Of a DNA stretch of 61,798 nucleotides, positions 35,473 to 46,151 are shown piece by piece; positions within the stretch are counted from its first letter, which is position 1; every line of letters starts with the position of its first letter. The stretch is from Neobacillus cucumis. GTDB taxonomy: Bacteria > Bacillota > Bacilli > Bacillales_B > DSM-18226. The notes under the pieces were generated by a model, which did not search any database, was not told where the DNA came from, and worked only from the letters and a program-made list of their open reading frames with translations. The DNA is taken from positions 1 through 61,798 of the forward strand of contig NZ_JAMBOH010000031.1 of the NCBI RefSeq assembly GCF_023715505.1, in the 5' to 3' direction. The position numbers and the translations under genes were made by a program.

Positions 35473-35775
35473 ATGCAACTAGTTCCCCGTGAAATTGATA
35501 AACTCATGATTGTTGTCGCAGCAGATCTTGCTAAAAGAAGAAGGGATAGAGGGTTGAAATTAAATTATCCTGAAGCTGTAGCACTTATTACCTATGAAGT
35601 GCTAGAAGGCGCAAGAGATGGCAGAACAGTGGCTGAATTAATGGAATATGGGGCTACTATTTTAAAACGTGAAGATGTAATGGAAGGAATTCCAGATATC
35701 GTCGACGATATCCAAGTAGAAGCTACCTTTCCAGATGGAACAAAATTAGTAACCGTACATGATCCAATTCGCTAG
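35473..35775 (+). CDS. ureA: Urease subunit gamma
   Basis: A 100-residue protein matching UreA end to end ([75 protein letters not shown]). It is one of the three structural chains of the nickel enzyme urease. GGAGGTG precedes the start. It is intact and followed by ureB, but the catalytic subunit gene ureC and the nickel-insertion genes are missing downstream. Confidence 0.95.
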   Translation: MQLVPREIDKLMIVVAADLAKRRRDRGLKLNYPEAVALITYEVLEGARDGRTVAELMEYGATILKREDVMEGIPDIVDDIQVEATFPDGTKLVTVHDPIR

Positions 35776-35798
35776 GAAACAGTAGGAGGGATAAACAC

Positions 35799-36128
35799 AT
35801 GGAAATGGAACCAGGTCAGTTATTTTTAAAAGAAGAGCCGATTATTTGCAATGAAGGAAGAGATCTTTTCAGAATAAAGGTGACGAATACGGGGGATCGC
35901 CCAGTTCAAATAGGTTCACACTTCCATTTTTATGAGGTGAATGAATCCCTGAAATTTAATAGAGAAGAAGCTTTTGGAAAAAGATTAAATGTTCCTTCAG
36001 GAGCAGGGGTTCGTTTTGAACCGGGGGATGAAAAAGAAGTAGAATTAGTTAGTTATGCAGGAGAAAGTAAAGTGTATGGATTTAACAATAGAACGGATGG
36101 ATCGGTTGAAAAGGGTGTGAAAAAATGA
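35799..36128 (+). CDS. ureB: Urease subunit beta
   Basis: A 109-residue UreB ([53 protein letters not shown]). AGGAGGG precedes the ATG. Its TGA overlaps the ATG of a ureC remnant (ATGA), the usual coupling in urease operons. Without UreC it has no catalytic function by itself. Confidence 0.95.
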   Translation: MEMEPGQLFLKEEPIICNEGRDLFRIKVTNTGDRPVQIGSHFHFYEVNESLKFNREEAFGKRLNVPSGAGVRFEPGDEKEVELVSYAGESKVYGFNNRTDGSVEKGVKK

Positions 36129-36175
36129 GTTTTGAAATGTCACGTAAACAGTATGCGGAATATTTTATGTATTAA
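36125..36175 (+). pseudogene. ureC: Urease subunit alpha, first codons only
   Basis: ATG at 36125 opens [14 protein letters not shown], which matches the start of UreC, then the frame ends in TAA at 36173-36175. The remaining about 555 codons, including the nickel ligands, are gone. The 160 bases that follow do not match urease. A deletion fused the ureC start to unrelated sequence. Confidence 0.85.
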
Positions 36176-36340
36176 ACGAGTCACAGCAGGGCGAACACTA
36201 ATATTAGCAACAAGAGCTCTAAGTACGATTTTTGGATTTTACTATATGTATAATTTAGGTGTGAATGATGGCTTATTTAAACTTTGGATCTGATTGGATG
36301 CAGGAATATATGATGAGTAATCATCAAGACTAATAAAAGA

Positions 36341-36379
36341 AAGCATCCACCATTTTATTTGGTCCGGATGCTTTTTTAT
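36341..36379. terminator. Terminator between the urease remnant and the urea transporter
   Basis: AAGCATCC (36341-36348) pairs with GGATGCTT (36366-36373), followed by a T run. It lies between convergent genes and may serve both. Confidence 0.7.
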
Positions 36380-37328
36380 TAAAATAAAGGAAGAACTTTC
36401 CTAGCACAAAGGAATAGCCATGAGCAAAAAACAAAAGGCATGGTCAATGCCGGCAGGCCGTACGGCAAAAGCCAAGTGACAATACTTGCTGTAATCGGAA
36501 CGGTTAAACAAGCAGCAATTATTCCATATAGTAATCCATTCCGATCGTAGTCATTAAAAACGATTGAAACCGCAATAATGGTTAAAATGGCATTGTAACC
36601 ATAGAGCCCCATAAAAATTAAATGGTGTTCACCACCGAGTAAATAAGAAGTGATTAGGGCGGCTAGGTTCCCGATTATCGCATAAAGCCCTAATTTCCAT
36701 CCAGCCCAAAAAACCGCAATAAATAGCAGGATACTAGAAAAGGGATTATCAAGGAAAAAATTTGCCCCATTCCGTTCACAGCGCCGTTAAGCCAATTTGT
36801 CTCTCCGGTTATATTTAGGGTCCAATTGGATAAAGATTGCGGTGTAAGTTCAGGGCTGATTTTGAATGTAACTAATCGATATGTAGTAAGGAGCCAAAAC
36901 CGGGTTAGGACAATAAATGGAAAGGTTAGAGTTGGGATTGCAGTGGGCTTCATGATATAAATCATGGCTGCTGTAAATAAAGCGGCGATTGCAGAACCTG
37001 CTAAAGCGATGAACCAGCGGTCATCCCCGCTTAAAAATAAGAAAAGGGCCATACCTGTCAGAACAGAGTTATATCCATACAATCCTTGATTGACGCTGTT
37101 CTGGTCGGCTCCACCTGCTTTCCCGATTAACGTTCCAATCAGACTTGAGAAAAAAGCAATAATTCCTAAAGAATAGGATGTAATGGTAATGGCGGCCAAA
37201 ATAATAAATCCGGAAATGGAGTTTTCCACCAATACTACCTGTGAGATTCCTTTTAACGATGAGATTATCAAACATTTCAATCTTTCTATGTTAAATAAGT
37301 CGCTAGTACTATTATGAATGGTCACCAC
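36379..37328 (-). pseudogene. Urea transporter (UT family), one frameshift
   Basis: The two-fold repeated UT signatures are both present: NQGLYGYNSVLTGMALF with AIPTLTFPF in the first half and MGLYGYNAILTIIAVSI with GLPALTMPF in the second. The first half stays open from 37328 to 36690, but homology passes to another frame after GMGQIF at a run of six A (36755-36760); from there FLDNPFSSILLFIAVFWAGW continues to the end. One missing base in the run explains the break. Together with the truncated urease this makes a decayed urea-use locus; a sequencing error in the run remains possible. Confidence 0.82.
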
Positions 37329-37874
37329 TTCCTTAAAGGGGAATAAAAACGTCTATGGAACAATCACAAAAATGAGTGTGAATCATTAATAAATTTCCCC
37401 ACTTGTAGGAAAAAGTATTCCAAAAGACTTTGAAGGAAAAATAAAAAAAGGCTCTTCCTTATTCTATTGTGGTACGCTTATCTTTTTGTCTTTAATATAT
37501 TGATAAAACTACTCAGAGAAAAACAGGATTTTTACATAACTAAAAAAAGATAAACGCCTTCAAAAAAAGTTCAAAATTGACGCTAAATGGCAAAAAACGC
37601 CCTCAAATTCGAAATTTGAAGGCGATTTTTTGCTTTTAAGCGCTAAAAGTGCCCTCAAATGCGAAAAAGTGAAATTCGCTTTGGCCCGCAAATCTCGATA
37701 TGGTAGAAGTGCCAAAAGACGGAGGCTTTTACAGAAAGCCACCACAATGGACAAGGTGAAGAAAGAGTGTCATAAGCTATTCACATTCTAATGAAAATCA
37801 TATGACCATTTGCTTCATTTATTTATATATCAAGTGAGAAGAAATTTTTATAAGAAGAAGGGCAGTGGTGGAAG
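37329..37874. other. Intergenic region between urea and phage-like genes
   Basis: The only clear element is a terminator-like hairpin at 37598-37631: CGCC-C-TCAAATT pairs with AAATTTGA-A-GGCG, with A and T runs on both sides. Nearby, a second fragment of similar text (AAGTGCCCTCAAATGCG at 37648-37664) looks like a decayed copy of its left arm. No gene is supported. Confidence 0.5.
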
Positions 37875-38864
37875 ATGGCAAAGTTTAGAATGGTACGTAC
37901 TGATTTTTGGACGAATCCAATTGTTTCAGAAGTAATGACCCCGGAGGATAGATATTTTTACATTTATCTTCTAACGAATCCACAAACAACTCAAATTGGA
38001 ATCTACAAAATTACGAAAAAACAAATAGCGTTTGATCTCGGTTATTCGATTGAGAGTGTTCATTCGTTAATGGAACGATTTATCACGCATCACAAGTTGA
38101 TTCGTTACAATCCTGTAACAAGAGAACTTGCGATTAAAAACTGGGGTAAAGATAATCTGCAAAAAGGCGGAAAACCGGTGATAGATTGTATTTTATCCGA
38201 GTTAAAGGAGGTAGAAGATTTATCACTGATTCGATATGTTTTGGAACCCATTCAAAAACAGGAAATTCGCAGCCTTTATGAAGCCTTTTGTCAACAAGAA
38301 GAGATGATGTTCGGCAACGAAGCAAGTGGCCAAGATGAAAATGATACATATCAAGAACCTCAATTTGAAGATCGTGACGATACGTTCACGCCTCGTTATA
38401 CGACAGGTGGGCAAAAAGAAAAAGAAGAAGAAAAAGAAAAACAACAACAAGAATCTTTTAATCCAAATATAGAGAAAAATCCAGATATCGTGAATCCATT
38501 AGTGAATAATCAAAAAGATGTGAATGAACTTGTTGAATTTTGGGACAACAATGGATTTGGTATTTCAAACCTCAATGCGAAACAGCAGCTGTTAGCTTGG
38601 TTAGAGGATTCCAGCTTCCTACAGCGGAAAGAGGTCATTATAAAAGCAATGAAAATTGCCTGTGCTAATAACAAGAGAAGGTTGAGTTATGTGGTTGGAA
38701 TTTTGAAAAACTGGGAAAATGAATCTCTTCTGACAGTAGAAGAAATTGATTCGTATCATGAGAACAACCATAAACCTGCACTCAAGCATAAGCAATCTAC
38801 GATATCAACCGGACGACAAATTCCAAGTGGTTTTAAACTCGATTTAACGGCGGGTGAAGAGTGA
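37875..38864 (+). CDS. Phage-type replisome organiser, DnaD-domain protein
   Basis: A 329-residue protein. The N-terminal winged-helix domain (MAKFRMVRTDFWTNPIVSEV, then FYIYLLTNPQTTQIGIYKIT) is typical of phage and ICE replication initiators. A polar Glu/Lys/Gln linker (about 150-210, QKEKEEEKEKQQQE) leads to a DnaD-like helical domain (about 218-290, FWDNNGFGISNLNAKQQLLA, ending in VVGILKNWENES). Such proteins bind the origin and bring in the helicase. The stop overlaps the start of the DnaB gene (TGATG). The pair is a replication module without the rest of a phage. Confidence 0.82.
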   Translation: MAKFRMVRTDFWTNPIVSEVMTPEDRYFYIYLLTNPQTTQIGIYKITKKQIAFDLGYSIESVHSLMERFITHHKLIRYNPVTRELAIKNWGKDNLQKGGKPVIDCILSELKEVEDLSLIRYVLEPIQKQEIRSLYEAFCQQEEMMFGNEASGQDENDTYQEPQFEDRDDTFTPRYTTGGQKEKEEEKEKQQQESFNPNIEKNPDIVNPLVNNQKDVNELVEFWDNNGFGISNLNAKQQLLAWLEDSSFLQRKEVIIKAMKIACANNKRRLSYVVGILKNWENESLLTVEEIDSYHENNHKPALKHKQSTISTGRQIPSGFKLDLTAGEE

Positions 38865-39988
38865 TGAGTGTAGCGGAAAAAGCGTTCTTAGGGTGCTTAA
38901 TGAAAGAAGAGTATTTACTCAAGGATACCGTGGTCCAGCCTGAACAGCTAGAAAGTACACGGCATAAAGAACTAATGCGAAAAATGGTCGAGTTAAACCG
39001 GTCCGGTAAGAATATTGATTTGATCACATTGACCACCATACCCGATCTCGATTCATTCGGGGGAATGTCTTACCTTTCTGAGCTGTTATCGTTTGCGGAT
39101 CTCGAAAAATTTGAAAGCACGGAGAAGCTCATTCTTGACCTATGGAAGGAACGGGAGAAGAGAAATATCTTGACGATTGCAGCCCTGAATGATTGGGAGA
39201 TTGCGAAAGTCATTGGCGAATTGGACAAGATTAATCAAATGAAGATGGTGGATCACACGTCTTTACAGCAAGCCTTGTCCGATATCTATGAGGCACCTTG
39301 GGAAGATCAATTAACGCTAAAAAGCGCCCCATCGGGAATCAAAAAACTTGACGAAGTAACGGGTGGCTTCCAGGACGGGGAAGTAACGATTCTAGCCGCA
39401 AGACCCTCCATGGGAAAAACCGATATGATGCTTCATTTTGCCAAGATGACGGGTTGGGCTGGTTACTTGCCACTCGTATTTTCCTTAGAAATGCCGGAAA
39501 GGTTGATTACCACCCGATTAATGGCTTCAACAGGGGGCTATAACCGTGCAAAAATGCGTGATCCGAAAAGAATGCTCAGTCAAAGTCAAAAGGATAAATG
39601 GTCGGATGTGATTGGTGCTCTCAATCAAACCCATATGCAAATTTTTGATGGGGCAGGACAATCCATTGCCGAAATAAGAGCGAAGACGCGGAAAATGATG
39701 AATCAATTTCCAACCAAGAAACCGATCCTTTTGATTGATTACTTAACACTGATCCAATCCGGTCAAATTTACGGATGGAATTCCCATTTACAGGTCACTG
39801 AAATCTCTAAATCACCGAAAACGATGGCGAAGGATTTTAATTGCCCCGTCATTTGTTTGGCGCAGCTAAATCGTTCAGTGGAATCAAGAGCGGATAAACG
39901 ACCGATGATGTCTGATATTCGTGAATCGGGCAGTGTGGAACAAGACGCCGATGTGATTTTGTTCGCGGGGTATTTTAAGAGGCTTTAA
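38864..39988 (+). CDS. DnaB-like replicative helicase, C-terminally truncated
   Basis: A 374-residue RecA-fold helicase. The N-domain starts SVAEKAFLGCLMKEEYLLKD. The ATPase domain has Walker A (AARPSMGKTDMML), VFSLEMPERL, Walker B (KKPILLIDYLTLIQ) and CLAQLNRSVESRADKRPMMS with DIRESGSVEQDADVILF. It then ends in AGYFKRL, about 50-70 residues short of normal DnaB, losing the last strand and the C-terminal partner site. The codon after VILF departs from the family, which suggests a deletion or frameshift close to 39970. Activity is doubtful. Confidence 0.82.
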   Translation: MSVAEKAFLGCLMKEEYLLKDTVVQPEQLESTRHKELMRKMVELNRSGKNIDLITLTTIPDLDSFGGMSYLSELLSFADLEKFESTEKLILDLWKEREKRNILTIAALNDWEIAKVIGELDKINQMKMVDHTSLQQALSDIYEAPWEDQLTLKSAPSGIKKLDEVTGGFQDGEVTILAARPSMGKTDMMLHFAKMTGWAGYLPLVFSLEMPERLITTRLMASTGGYNRAKMRDPKRMLSQSQKDKWSDVIGALNQTHMQIFDGAGQSIAEIRAKTRKMMNQFPTKKPILLIDYLTLIQSGQIYGWNSHLQVTEISKSPKTMAKDFNCPVICLAQLNRSVESRADKRPMMSDIRESGSVEQDADVILFAGYFKRL

Positions 39989-40044
39989 CAAGCTATTTGG
40001 ACAATTTGTAGACTTGGAAGCTTGAAATTAGGGAGGTATTTATA

Positions 40045-40658
40045 TTGCGAAAAAGAATAACAGGAGTCGCATTAGTAGCAGCCACAACACTTCTAGCCTT
40101 ACATCCGCCATCTTTTCAGCAAGAAGAAATAAAATCCAGGGTCAGCCTACAGCAGGATGAGATTTCAGCGACTACTTCACGTCAGGATGAAGCTTTGGTC
40201 GGCCCGACAGGACAAGTACCCGTTACATTCGTCGATACTGTGGATGGAGATACCATAAAGGTAAGAGTGAAGGGGAAAATCGAAACCGTTCGTTATTTAT
40301 TGATCGATACACCGGAATCGAAAAAGCCAGACATGTGTGCCAGCCTTACGCAAAGGAAGCTTATTTAAGGAATGACGAGCTGGTGAATAACGGCACTATA
40401 ACGATAGAATACGAGCAGGGGAACATAAGGGATGTCTATGGTCGACTGTTGGCCTATGTTTATGTTGAGGGCCAATCTGTTCAAGAAGCCTTGTTAAAAG
40501 ATGGATTCGCACGAGTGGCATATATTATGAATCCACCCTATAGATATCTAGATTTATATAGGGACGATGAGAGTTTGGCAAGAAGAGAGAAATTAAACAT
40601 CTGGAGCCGGCCGAACTTTGTGACAAAGTGGGGATTTAGTGGGTGTGTGTCATTATAA
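40045..40658 (+). pseudogene. Thermonuclease (SNase family), secreted, frameshifted
   Basis: A TTG start nine bases after GGGAGG gives a signal-peptide-like head (RKRITGVALVAATTLLAL). The nuclease domain starts FVDTVDGDTIKVRVKG and carries the catalytic Arg in VRYLLIDTPES. The frame breaks near 40337 at KPDMC: the next block, QPYAKEAYLRNDELVNNGTI, then YGRLLAYVYVEGQSVQEALL with the second catalytic Arg, is in another frame to 40658. A single missing base would account for it. If real, the enzyme is lost; a sequencing error is possible. Confidence 0.8.
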
Positions 40659-41063
40659 CTCAATTATGCTGCTTTGGTGTCTATTTGCCACCTGTCTAGT
40701 AGACATGTTTCAAAGTAAGGTAGGAAAGGCAACGGAAGAATTTTAGAACATCTAGGATGGGAAATTCATTTTCCTGAAACGAAAATTTGTTGGTAAAAAT
40801 TTTTTTACAAAAAATAAAAAATATTTTACAGAATCTCAAGTTATTTGGTATATTTGTTGTTTTAATTTATTAACTCTTCAGGAAATACAACCGTGAGCTT
40901 TTGATAAGGACGATCTGTTTTAAACCTACGGTTGAGCTTGTTAGGGGCAATTTTACCAACCGTATCGATAGTGAGAATGGCAATGATGAATTACATATCA
41001 CTCTTACAAGAACAATTAGAAAAATATAATCACAATCATATTAATTTGTAGGAGATAAAAATT
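40659..41063. other. Intergenic region, small peptide frame only
   Basis: AT-rich. A 24-codon frame (MAMMNYISLLQEQLEKYNHN) ends in TAG just before the gene at 41064 but has no convincing ribosome binding site. Nothing else is recognised. Confidence 0.4.
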
Positions 41064-41234
41064 ATGATGAGTAGAAAAGAATATTTAGATGCCATCGGCT
41101 ATGTAACTGACGAAGAGAGATATAAACAATTAATTCGTCTAATTTCAAGCAGATTGGACAGAGATTTAACGGGAAAGGAAATAAGATACATACATTGGCT
41201 GGCTGGTTTGGTTGAAACATGTGGGTTTTTGTAA
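41064..41234 (+). CDS. Small protein, 56 residues, unknown
   Basis: ATG with AGGAG nine bases upstream. The sequence (SRKEYLDAIGYVTDEERYKQ, LISSRLDRDLTGKEIRYIHW, LAGLVETCGFL) is helical and charged, without membrane span or known motif. It follows phage-like genes and precedes a terminator at 41323. Probably a mobile-element accessory protein. Confidence 0.55.
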   Translation: MMSRKEYLDAIGYVTDEERYKQLIRLISSRLDRDLTGKEIRYIHWLAGLVETCGFL

Positions 41235-41632
41235 AATTGTTAGGGGATATAAGAAAAGATAAAGGTGCCGTATAGGGGCTGTTGACAGAATGGGAAAGGT
41301 GGATTTTGATATGTTGAAAAAGTAAAAGTGTCCTATGGCACTTTTATTTTTTTTATTTTGGCTGTGCTGAAAATAGGCAGTATTTAAAAAGATTAGCTTA
41401 ATAATATGGACATTATTGAGTATTTTATTTAATACATCTTAATTCCAAATAAGGGGATTATAGGGAATGATCTGTAAAAGACATATTAGAGAAAGAAGTT
41501 GTTTTAACTTTACGAAATATTAAATGAAATAAAAAACCTTTAAAATGCATCCTCGTTTTGAAGGGTTGACAAGATTAATCGAAGGATTGCTGGTAGAAGG
41601 ATAATCTTTATGAAAGAAAGGGAATTAATGGT
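41235..41632 (+). other. Upstream region of carAB with terminator and minicistron
   Basis: TAAAAGTG (41323-41330) pairs with CACTTTTA (41339-41346) and is followed by a T run, closing the preceding unit. Just before carA a nine-codon frame (ATG at 41610, peptide MKERELMV) ends in a TGA that overlaps the carA ATG. It includes the AAAGGGA that serves as carA ribosome binding site. I see no PyrR-binding loop or obvious arginine box. Confidence 0.5.
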
Positions 41633-42739
41633 ATGAAACGTCAACTCATTTTAGAAGACGGTACTGTATTTGTTGGAAAGGGATTTGGCAGTGAAAGGGA
41701 ATTGATAGGTGAAGTAGTATTTAACACAGGGATGACGGGCTATCAGGAAATTTTGTCCGACCCTTCTTATTGCAGTCAAATTGTTACACTTACATACCCA
41801 CTAATCGGTAACTATGGGATTAATCGTGATGATTTTGAATCGATTGAACCTACCATTAACGGCTTGATTGTCAAAGAATTTTGTGAAGTACCGTCTAATT
41901 TCCGCAGCCAATATCCGATTGATCAATTTTTAAAAGACAAAGATATTCCAGGTCTAGCGGGAATTGATACAAGGAAGCTTACAAGAAAAATCCGCGAACA
42001 TGGGATTCTAAAAGGAAGAATCTGCAGCATGGATGTTAATGTTGACGAAATAGTTTCAGAGTTACAGAAAGCGGAATGGCAAAGAGATCAGGTGAAGCAA
42101 GTATCAACAAAACGATCCTACCCAAGCCCAGGGCGCGGGTTTAAAGTCGTGCTTGTCGACTTCGGAATGAAGCACGGTATTTTGCGTGAGTTAACACTGC
42201 GCAACTGTGATGTCATAGTGGTTCCATATGATACAACAGCGGAAAAAATATTAAGTTTAGACCCTGATGGCATCATGTTAGGTAACGGGCCGGGGGATCC
42301 GAAGGAAATAACAGAAGGAATTGAAATGATCAAAGGTGTGCTTGGGAAAATACCATTGTTCGGCATTTGCTTAGGTCATCAATTGGTTGCACTCGCATGC
42401 GGAGCCGATACAGAAAGACTGAAGTTTGGCCACCGCGGCTCAAACCATCCAGTAAAGAATTTAGAAACAAACCGTGTCGAAATTACCTCGCAAAACCATG
42501 GGTATACGGTCCGTATGGAATCGTTAGCAGGGACGGATTTATCTGTCACCCATATTGCCTTAAATGATGGGACAGTTGAGGGGTTAAAGCATAACAAATA
42601 TCTGGCTTTTACTGTCCAATACCATCCAGAGGCATCCCCGGGGCCAGAGGATGCAAATTATTTATTTGACCATTTCATTGACTTGATGGAAACAAGTAAG
42701 AAGGTGGGGACGAACGATGACAAAGCGCTTAGACATTGA
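41633..42739 (+). CDS. carA: Carbamoyl-phosphate synthase small subunit (glutaminase)
   Basis: A 368-residue glutamine amidotransferase subunit that supplies ammonia to CarB for carbamoyl phosphate, the precursor of arginine and pyrimidines. The N-domain ([38 protein letters not shown]) and the class I GATase domain are complete: nucleophile Cys in [12 protein letters not shown], and His and Glu in [11 protein letters not shown]. The C-terminal 23 bases overlap carB. The sequence resembles the pyrimidine-type PyrAA of Bacillus, yet the pair stands outside a pyr or arg operon here. Confidence 0.95.
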   Translation: MKRQLILEDGTVFVGKGFGSERELIGEVVFNTGMTGYQEILSDPSYCSQIVTLTYPLIGNYGINRDDFESIEPTINGLIVKEFCEVPSNFRSQYPIDQFLKDKDIPGLAGIDTRKLTRKIREHGILKGRICSMDVNVDEIVSELQKAEWQRDQVKQVSTKRSYPSPGRGFKVVLVDFGMKHGILRELTLRNCDVIVVPYDTTAEKILSLDPDGIMLGNGPGDPKEITEGIEMIKGVLGKIPLFGICLGHQLVALACGADTERLKFGHRGSNHPVKNLETNRVEITSQNHGYTVRMESLAGTDLSVTHIALNDGTVEGLKHNKYLAFTVQYHPEASPGPEDANYLFDHFIDLMETSKKVGTNDDKALRH

Positions 42740-45700
42740 AACAATCTTAGTAATTGGATCAGGACCTATTGTGATTGGACAAGCGGCAGAGTTTGATTAT
42801 GCAGGCACGCAGGCATGTATCGCATTAAAAGAGGAAGGGTACAAAGTTATTCTTGTTAACTCAAATCCCGCGACCATTATGACCGATACGGAAATGGCAG
42901 ACAAAGTATACATTGAGCCGTTAACGGTTGAATTCGTGAGCTCCATCATTCATAAAGAACGTCCTGATGCCATCTTGCCGACACTGGGGGGACAAACAGG
43001 GTTAAATCTTACGGTCGAACTTGCCAAATCAGGTATTTTAGATGAGCTGGGTGTTGAAATTTTAGGGACAAAATTAACCGCCATTGAGCAAGCGGAAGAC
43101 CGGGATTTGTTCCGTTCCTTAATGAACGAACTGAATGAACCTGTTCCGGAAAGTGAAATTATTCGCTCGCTTGAAGAGGCCTATTCGTTTGTGGAACAAA
43201 TCGGCTATCCTGTTATCGTTCGTCCCGCCTATACACTTGGAGGAACGGGCGGCGGCATTTGCCATAATGAAGAGGAATTAATTGAAATTGTCACGAGCGG
43301 CTTAAAATACAGTCCAGTTACCCAATGTTTGCTCGAGAAAAGTATTGCCGGGTTTAAAGAAATTGAGTACGAAGTCATGCGTGACAGCAACGACAACGCG
43401 ATTGTTGTCTGCAACATGGAAAACATCGATCCCGTCGGGGTCCATACAGGGGATTCCATTGTTGTCGCACCGAGCCAAACGTTAAGCGACCGCGAGTATC
43501 AATTATTACGCAATGCTTCTTTAAAGATTATCCGTGCCTTAAAGATTGAGGGTGGATGTAACGTTCAGCTCGCTTTGGACCCATCGAGCTTTCAATACTA
43601 TGTGATTGAAGTAAACCCGCGTGTCAGCCGTTCATCCGCGCTGGCTTCCAAAGCGACAGGGTACCCCATTGCGAAGCTTTCAGCAAAAATAGCAGTTGGT
43701 CTAACGCTGGATGAAATGATGAATCCTGTAACGGAAAGAACCTATGCATCCTTTGAACCTGCTCTGGATTATGTGGTAACAAAAATTCCGCGCTGGCCCT
43801 TTGACAAATTCGAGTCGGCCAACCGTAAGCTTGGTACCCAAATGAAAGCGACAGGTGAAGTAATGGCCATCGGGCGCACACTCGAAGAGTCATTATTAAA
43901 AGCAGTTCGTTCACTTGAGTTGAAAATATTTCATCTGGAATTAAAGGATGCAGATCAAATCAATGATGAATTAATTGAAAAACGTATTCGTACAGCCGGG
44001 GATGAGCGCTTATTCTACATTGGTGAGTCCCTTCGACGCGGAATAACAGTCGAACAAATTCATGAGTGGAGCAAAATCGATATTTTCTTCCTTGTGAAGT
44101 TTGAAAATATTGTAAAGTTTGAGAAGGTTGTAGCAGACAACAAAGGCAACCGAGAAGTGCTGCTCGAAGCAAAGAAAATCGGTTTCTCAGATAAGACTAT
44201 TGCCAAACTTTGGGGTATGACCGAACGTGAAGTATATGAATACCGCAAAGAGCAAAATATTATCCCTGTCTATAAAATGGTAGATACCTGTGCAGCCGAA
44301 TTTGAATCGGAAACACCTTATTTTTACGGTACGTATGAGGAGGAAAACGAATCCGTTGTAACAAAAATGGAGAGTGTTATCGTACTGGGATCAGGTCCGA
44401 TTCGTATTGGACAGGGAGTGGAGTTCGACTATGCAACGGTTCACTCTGTCTGGGCGATTCGTGAAGCAGGTTACGAAGCGATTATTATTAATAACAACCC
44501 CGAAACGGTTTCAACTGATTTTAGTATTTCAGACAAGCTTTATTTCGAACCATTAACCATTGAAGATGTTATGCACATCATCGATTTAGAAAAACCAATT
44601 GGAGTTGTCGTGCAATTCGGAGGGCAAACAGGGATAAACTTGGCCGCAGAACTGGCAAGCCGCGGTGTGAAAATTTTAGGAACATCGCTTGAGAGTCTTG
44701 AGGCAGCAGAAGACCGTGAAAAGTTCGAGAAAACATTAGCCACCCTGAAAATTCCACAGCCTTTAGGGAAAACAGCAACGTCAGTGGAAGGAGCGGTAAA
44801 AATCGCAGAGTCGATTGGCTTCCCTGTCCTGATTCGGCCTTCTTATGTACTGGGCGGAAGGGCAATGGAAATTGTCTATCAAACAGAGGAATTACTTCAT
44901 TACATGAAAAATGCGGTCCAAGTTCACGAGGATCAGCCGGTGCTGGTTGACCGTTATTTAACGGGCCAGGAAATGGAAGTTGATGCAATCTCTGATGGTG
45001 AGAATGTATTCATTCCAGGAATTATGGAACATATTGAACGTGCAGGTGTCCATTCAGGCGACTCCATCGGTGTCTATCCACCTCAAGTCCTGTCAGTAGA
45101 AACAAAGGCGACCATCATTGACTATACAACAAGAATTGCGAAAGGTTTACAAATAGTCGGGTTACTCAATATCCAGTTCGTTTTATCAAAAGGCAAAGTG
45201 TATGTATTGGAAGTGAATCCGCGCTCGAGCCGTACAGTACCATTCCTAAGCAAAATAACACGTATACCAATGGCCAATCTAGCTACGAAAGTCATGTTGG
45301 GAAAAACGTTACCGGAGCTTGGGCTTCAATCAGGCATTCATCCCGAAGAGGAAAATGTTTATGTGAAAGTCCCTGTTTTCTCTTTTGCGAAGCTAAGAAA
45401 AGTAGATATCACGCTTGGACCGGAAATGAAATCAACCGGGGAAGTCATGGGGCAAGACACAACATTGGAGAAAGCACTTTATAAAGGCTTTATTGCATCT
45501 GGTGTTTCCATTAGGCCACGCGGTTCTGTATTGTTCACCGTTGCCGATAAGGATAAGGCGGAAGCAACTAATCTGGCTAAACGTTTCTACAACATTGGGT
45601 ACCATGTCCTGGCAACAGCAGGGACAGCTGCTGCATTTAAACAAGTAGGAATTCCAGTTAAAGTTGTCAACAAAATCGGAAGTGAAGAGGAGAACCTGTT

Positions 45701-45905
45701 AGAGGTGATTCGTAATGGCAGAGCCCACCTTGTCATCAATACCCTAACAAAAGGAAAACAGCCTGAGCGTGACGGATTTAGGATTCGCCGAGAAGCAGTT
45801 GAAAATGGTATTCCATGTTTAACCTCTCTTGATACAGCAGTTGCTATCTTCCGTGTACTTGAAACCATTGGTTTCCAAACGACGCCAATGGGCAGTGCCC
45901 GCTAG
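42717..45905 (+). CDS. carB: Carbamoyl-phosphate synthase large subunit
   Basis: A 1062-residue enzyme with two homologous ATP-grasp halves: the first opens [20 protein letters not shown], the second [20 protein letters not shown] (about residue 555). An oligomerisation domain lies between them and an allosteric MGS-like domain at the end (from about 940, [20 protein letters not shown]). The length and wording match PyrAB of B. subtilis (1071) more than the arginine-specific CarB (1030). It makes carbamoyl phosphate from bicarbonate, ATP and ammonia from CarA. Overlap with carA ensures coupling. Confidence 0.95.
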   Translation: MTKRLDIETILVIGSGPIVIGQAAEFDYAGTQACIALKEEGYKVILVNSNPATIMTDTEMADKVYIEPLTVEFVSSIIHKERPDAILPTLGGQTGLNLTVELAKSGILDELGVEILGTKLTAIEQAEDRDLFRSLMNELNEPVPESEIIRSLEEAYSFVEQIGYPVIVRPAYTLGGTGGGICHNEEELIEIVTSGLKYSPVTQCLLEKSIAGFKEIEYEVMRDSNDNAIVVCNMENIDPVGVHTGDSIVVAPSQTLSDREYQLLRNASLKIIRALKIEGGCNVQLALDPSSFQYYVIEVNPRVSRSSALASKATGYPIAKLSAKIAVGLTLDEMMNPVTERTYASFEPALDYVVTKIPRWPFDKFESANRKLGTQMKATGEVMAIGRTLEESLLKAVRSLELKIFHLELKDADQINDELIEKRIRTAGDERLFYIGESLRRGITVEQIHEWSKIDIFFLVKFENIVKFEKVVADNKGNREVLLEAKKIGFSDKTIAKLWGMTEREVYEYRKEQNIIPVYKMVDTCAAEFESETPYFYGTYEEENESVVTKMESVIVLGSGPIRIGQGVEFDYATVHSVWAIREAGYEAIIINNNPETVSTDFSISDKLYFEPLTIEDVMHIIDLEKPIGVVVQFGGQTGINLAAELASRGVKILGTSLESLEAAEDREKFEKTLATLKIPQPLGKTATSVEGAVKIAESIGFPVLIRPSYVLGGRAMEIVYQTEELLHYMKNAVQVHEDQPVLVDRYLTGQEMEVDAISDGENVFIPGIMEHIERAGVHSGDSIGVYPPQVLSVETKATIIDYTTRIAKGLQIVGLLNIQFVLSKGKVYVLEVNPRSSRTVPFLSKITRIPMANLATKVMLGKTLPELGLQSGIHPEEENVYVKVPVFSFAKLRKVDITLGPEMKSTGEVMGQDTTLEKALYKGFIASGVSIRPRGSVLFTVADKDKAEATNLAKRFYNIGYHVLATAGTAAAFKQVGIPVKVVNKIGSEEENLLEVIRNGRAHLVINTLTKGKQPERDGFRIRREAVENGIPCLTSLDTAVAIFRVLETIGFQTTPMGSAR

Positions 45906-45998
45906 GTGATAATCCGGATCATAAATCCTAGCTTTTGAAATACTACGAAAATCAGATGTATAGGTGAATTTAAAAAGTTACTGGCGGGAGGGATAAAT

Positions 45999-46151
45999 AT
46001 GGATAATACGCAAGCTGTGACGAAAAAAGAACAGGAAGACATCAAAAAATTCAGTGAAGTCAATGAATTCAACCATGAAAACAACCCAGTTGCCAAAGCG
46101 CAAAAACAAATGTCATCACAAGAGACAACTGGAGTATTAGATCAAGAATAG
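45999..46151 (+). CDS. Small hydrophilic protein, 50 residues, unknown
   Basis: ATG six bases after GGGAGGG, an excellent binding site. The product (MDNTQAVTKKEQEDIKKFSE, VNEFNHENNPVAKAQKQMSS, QETTGVLDQE) is highly polar, rich in Gln, Glu, Asn and Lys, and lacks hydrophobic core residues, so it is probably disordered. It recalls small spore proteins in composition but shows no SASP motif. It lies between carB and a terminator. Confidence 0.6.
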   Translation: MDNTQAVTKKEQEDIKKFSEVNEFNHENNPVAKAQKQMSSQETTGVLDQE

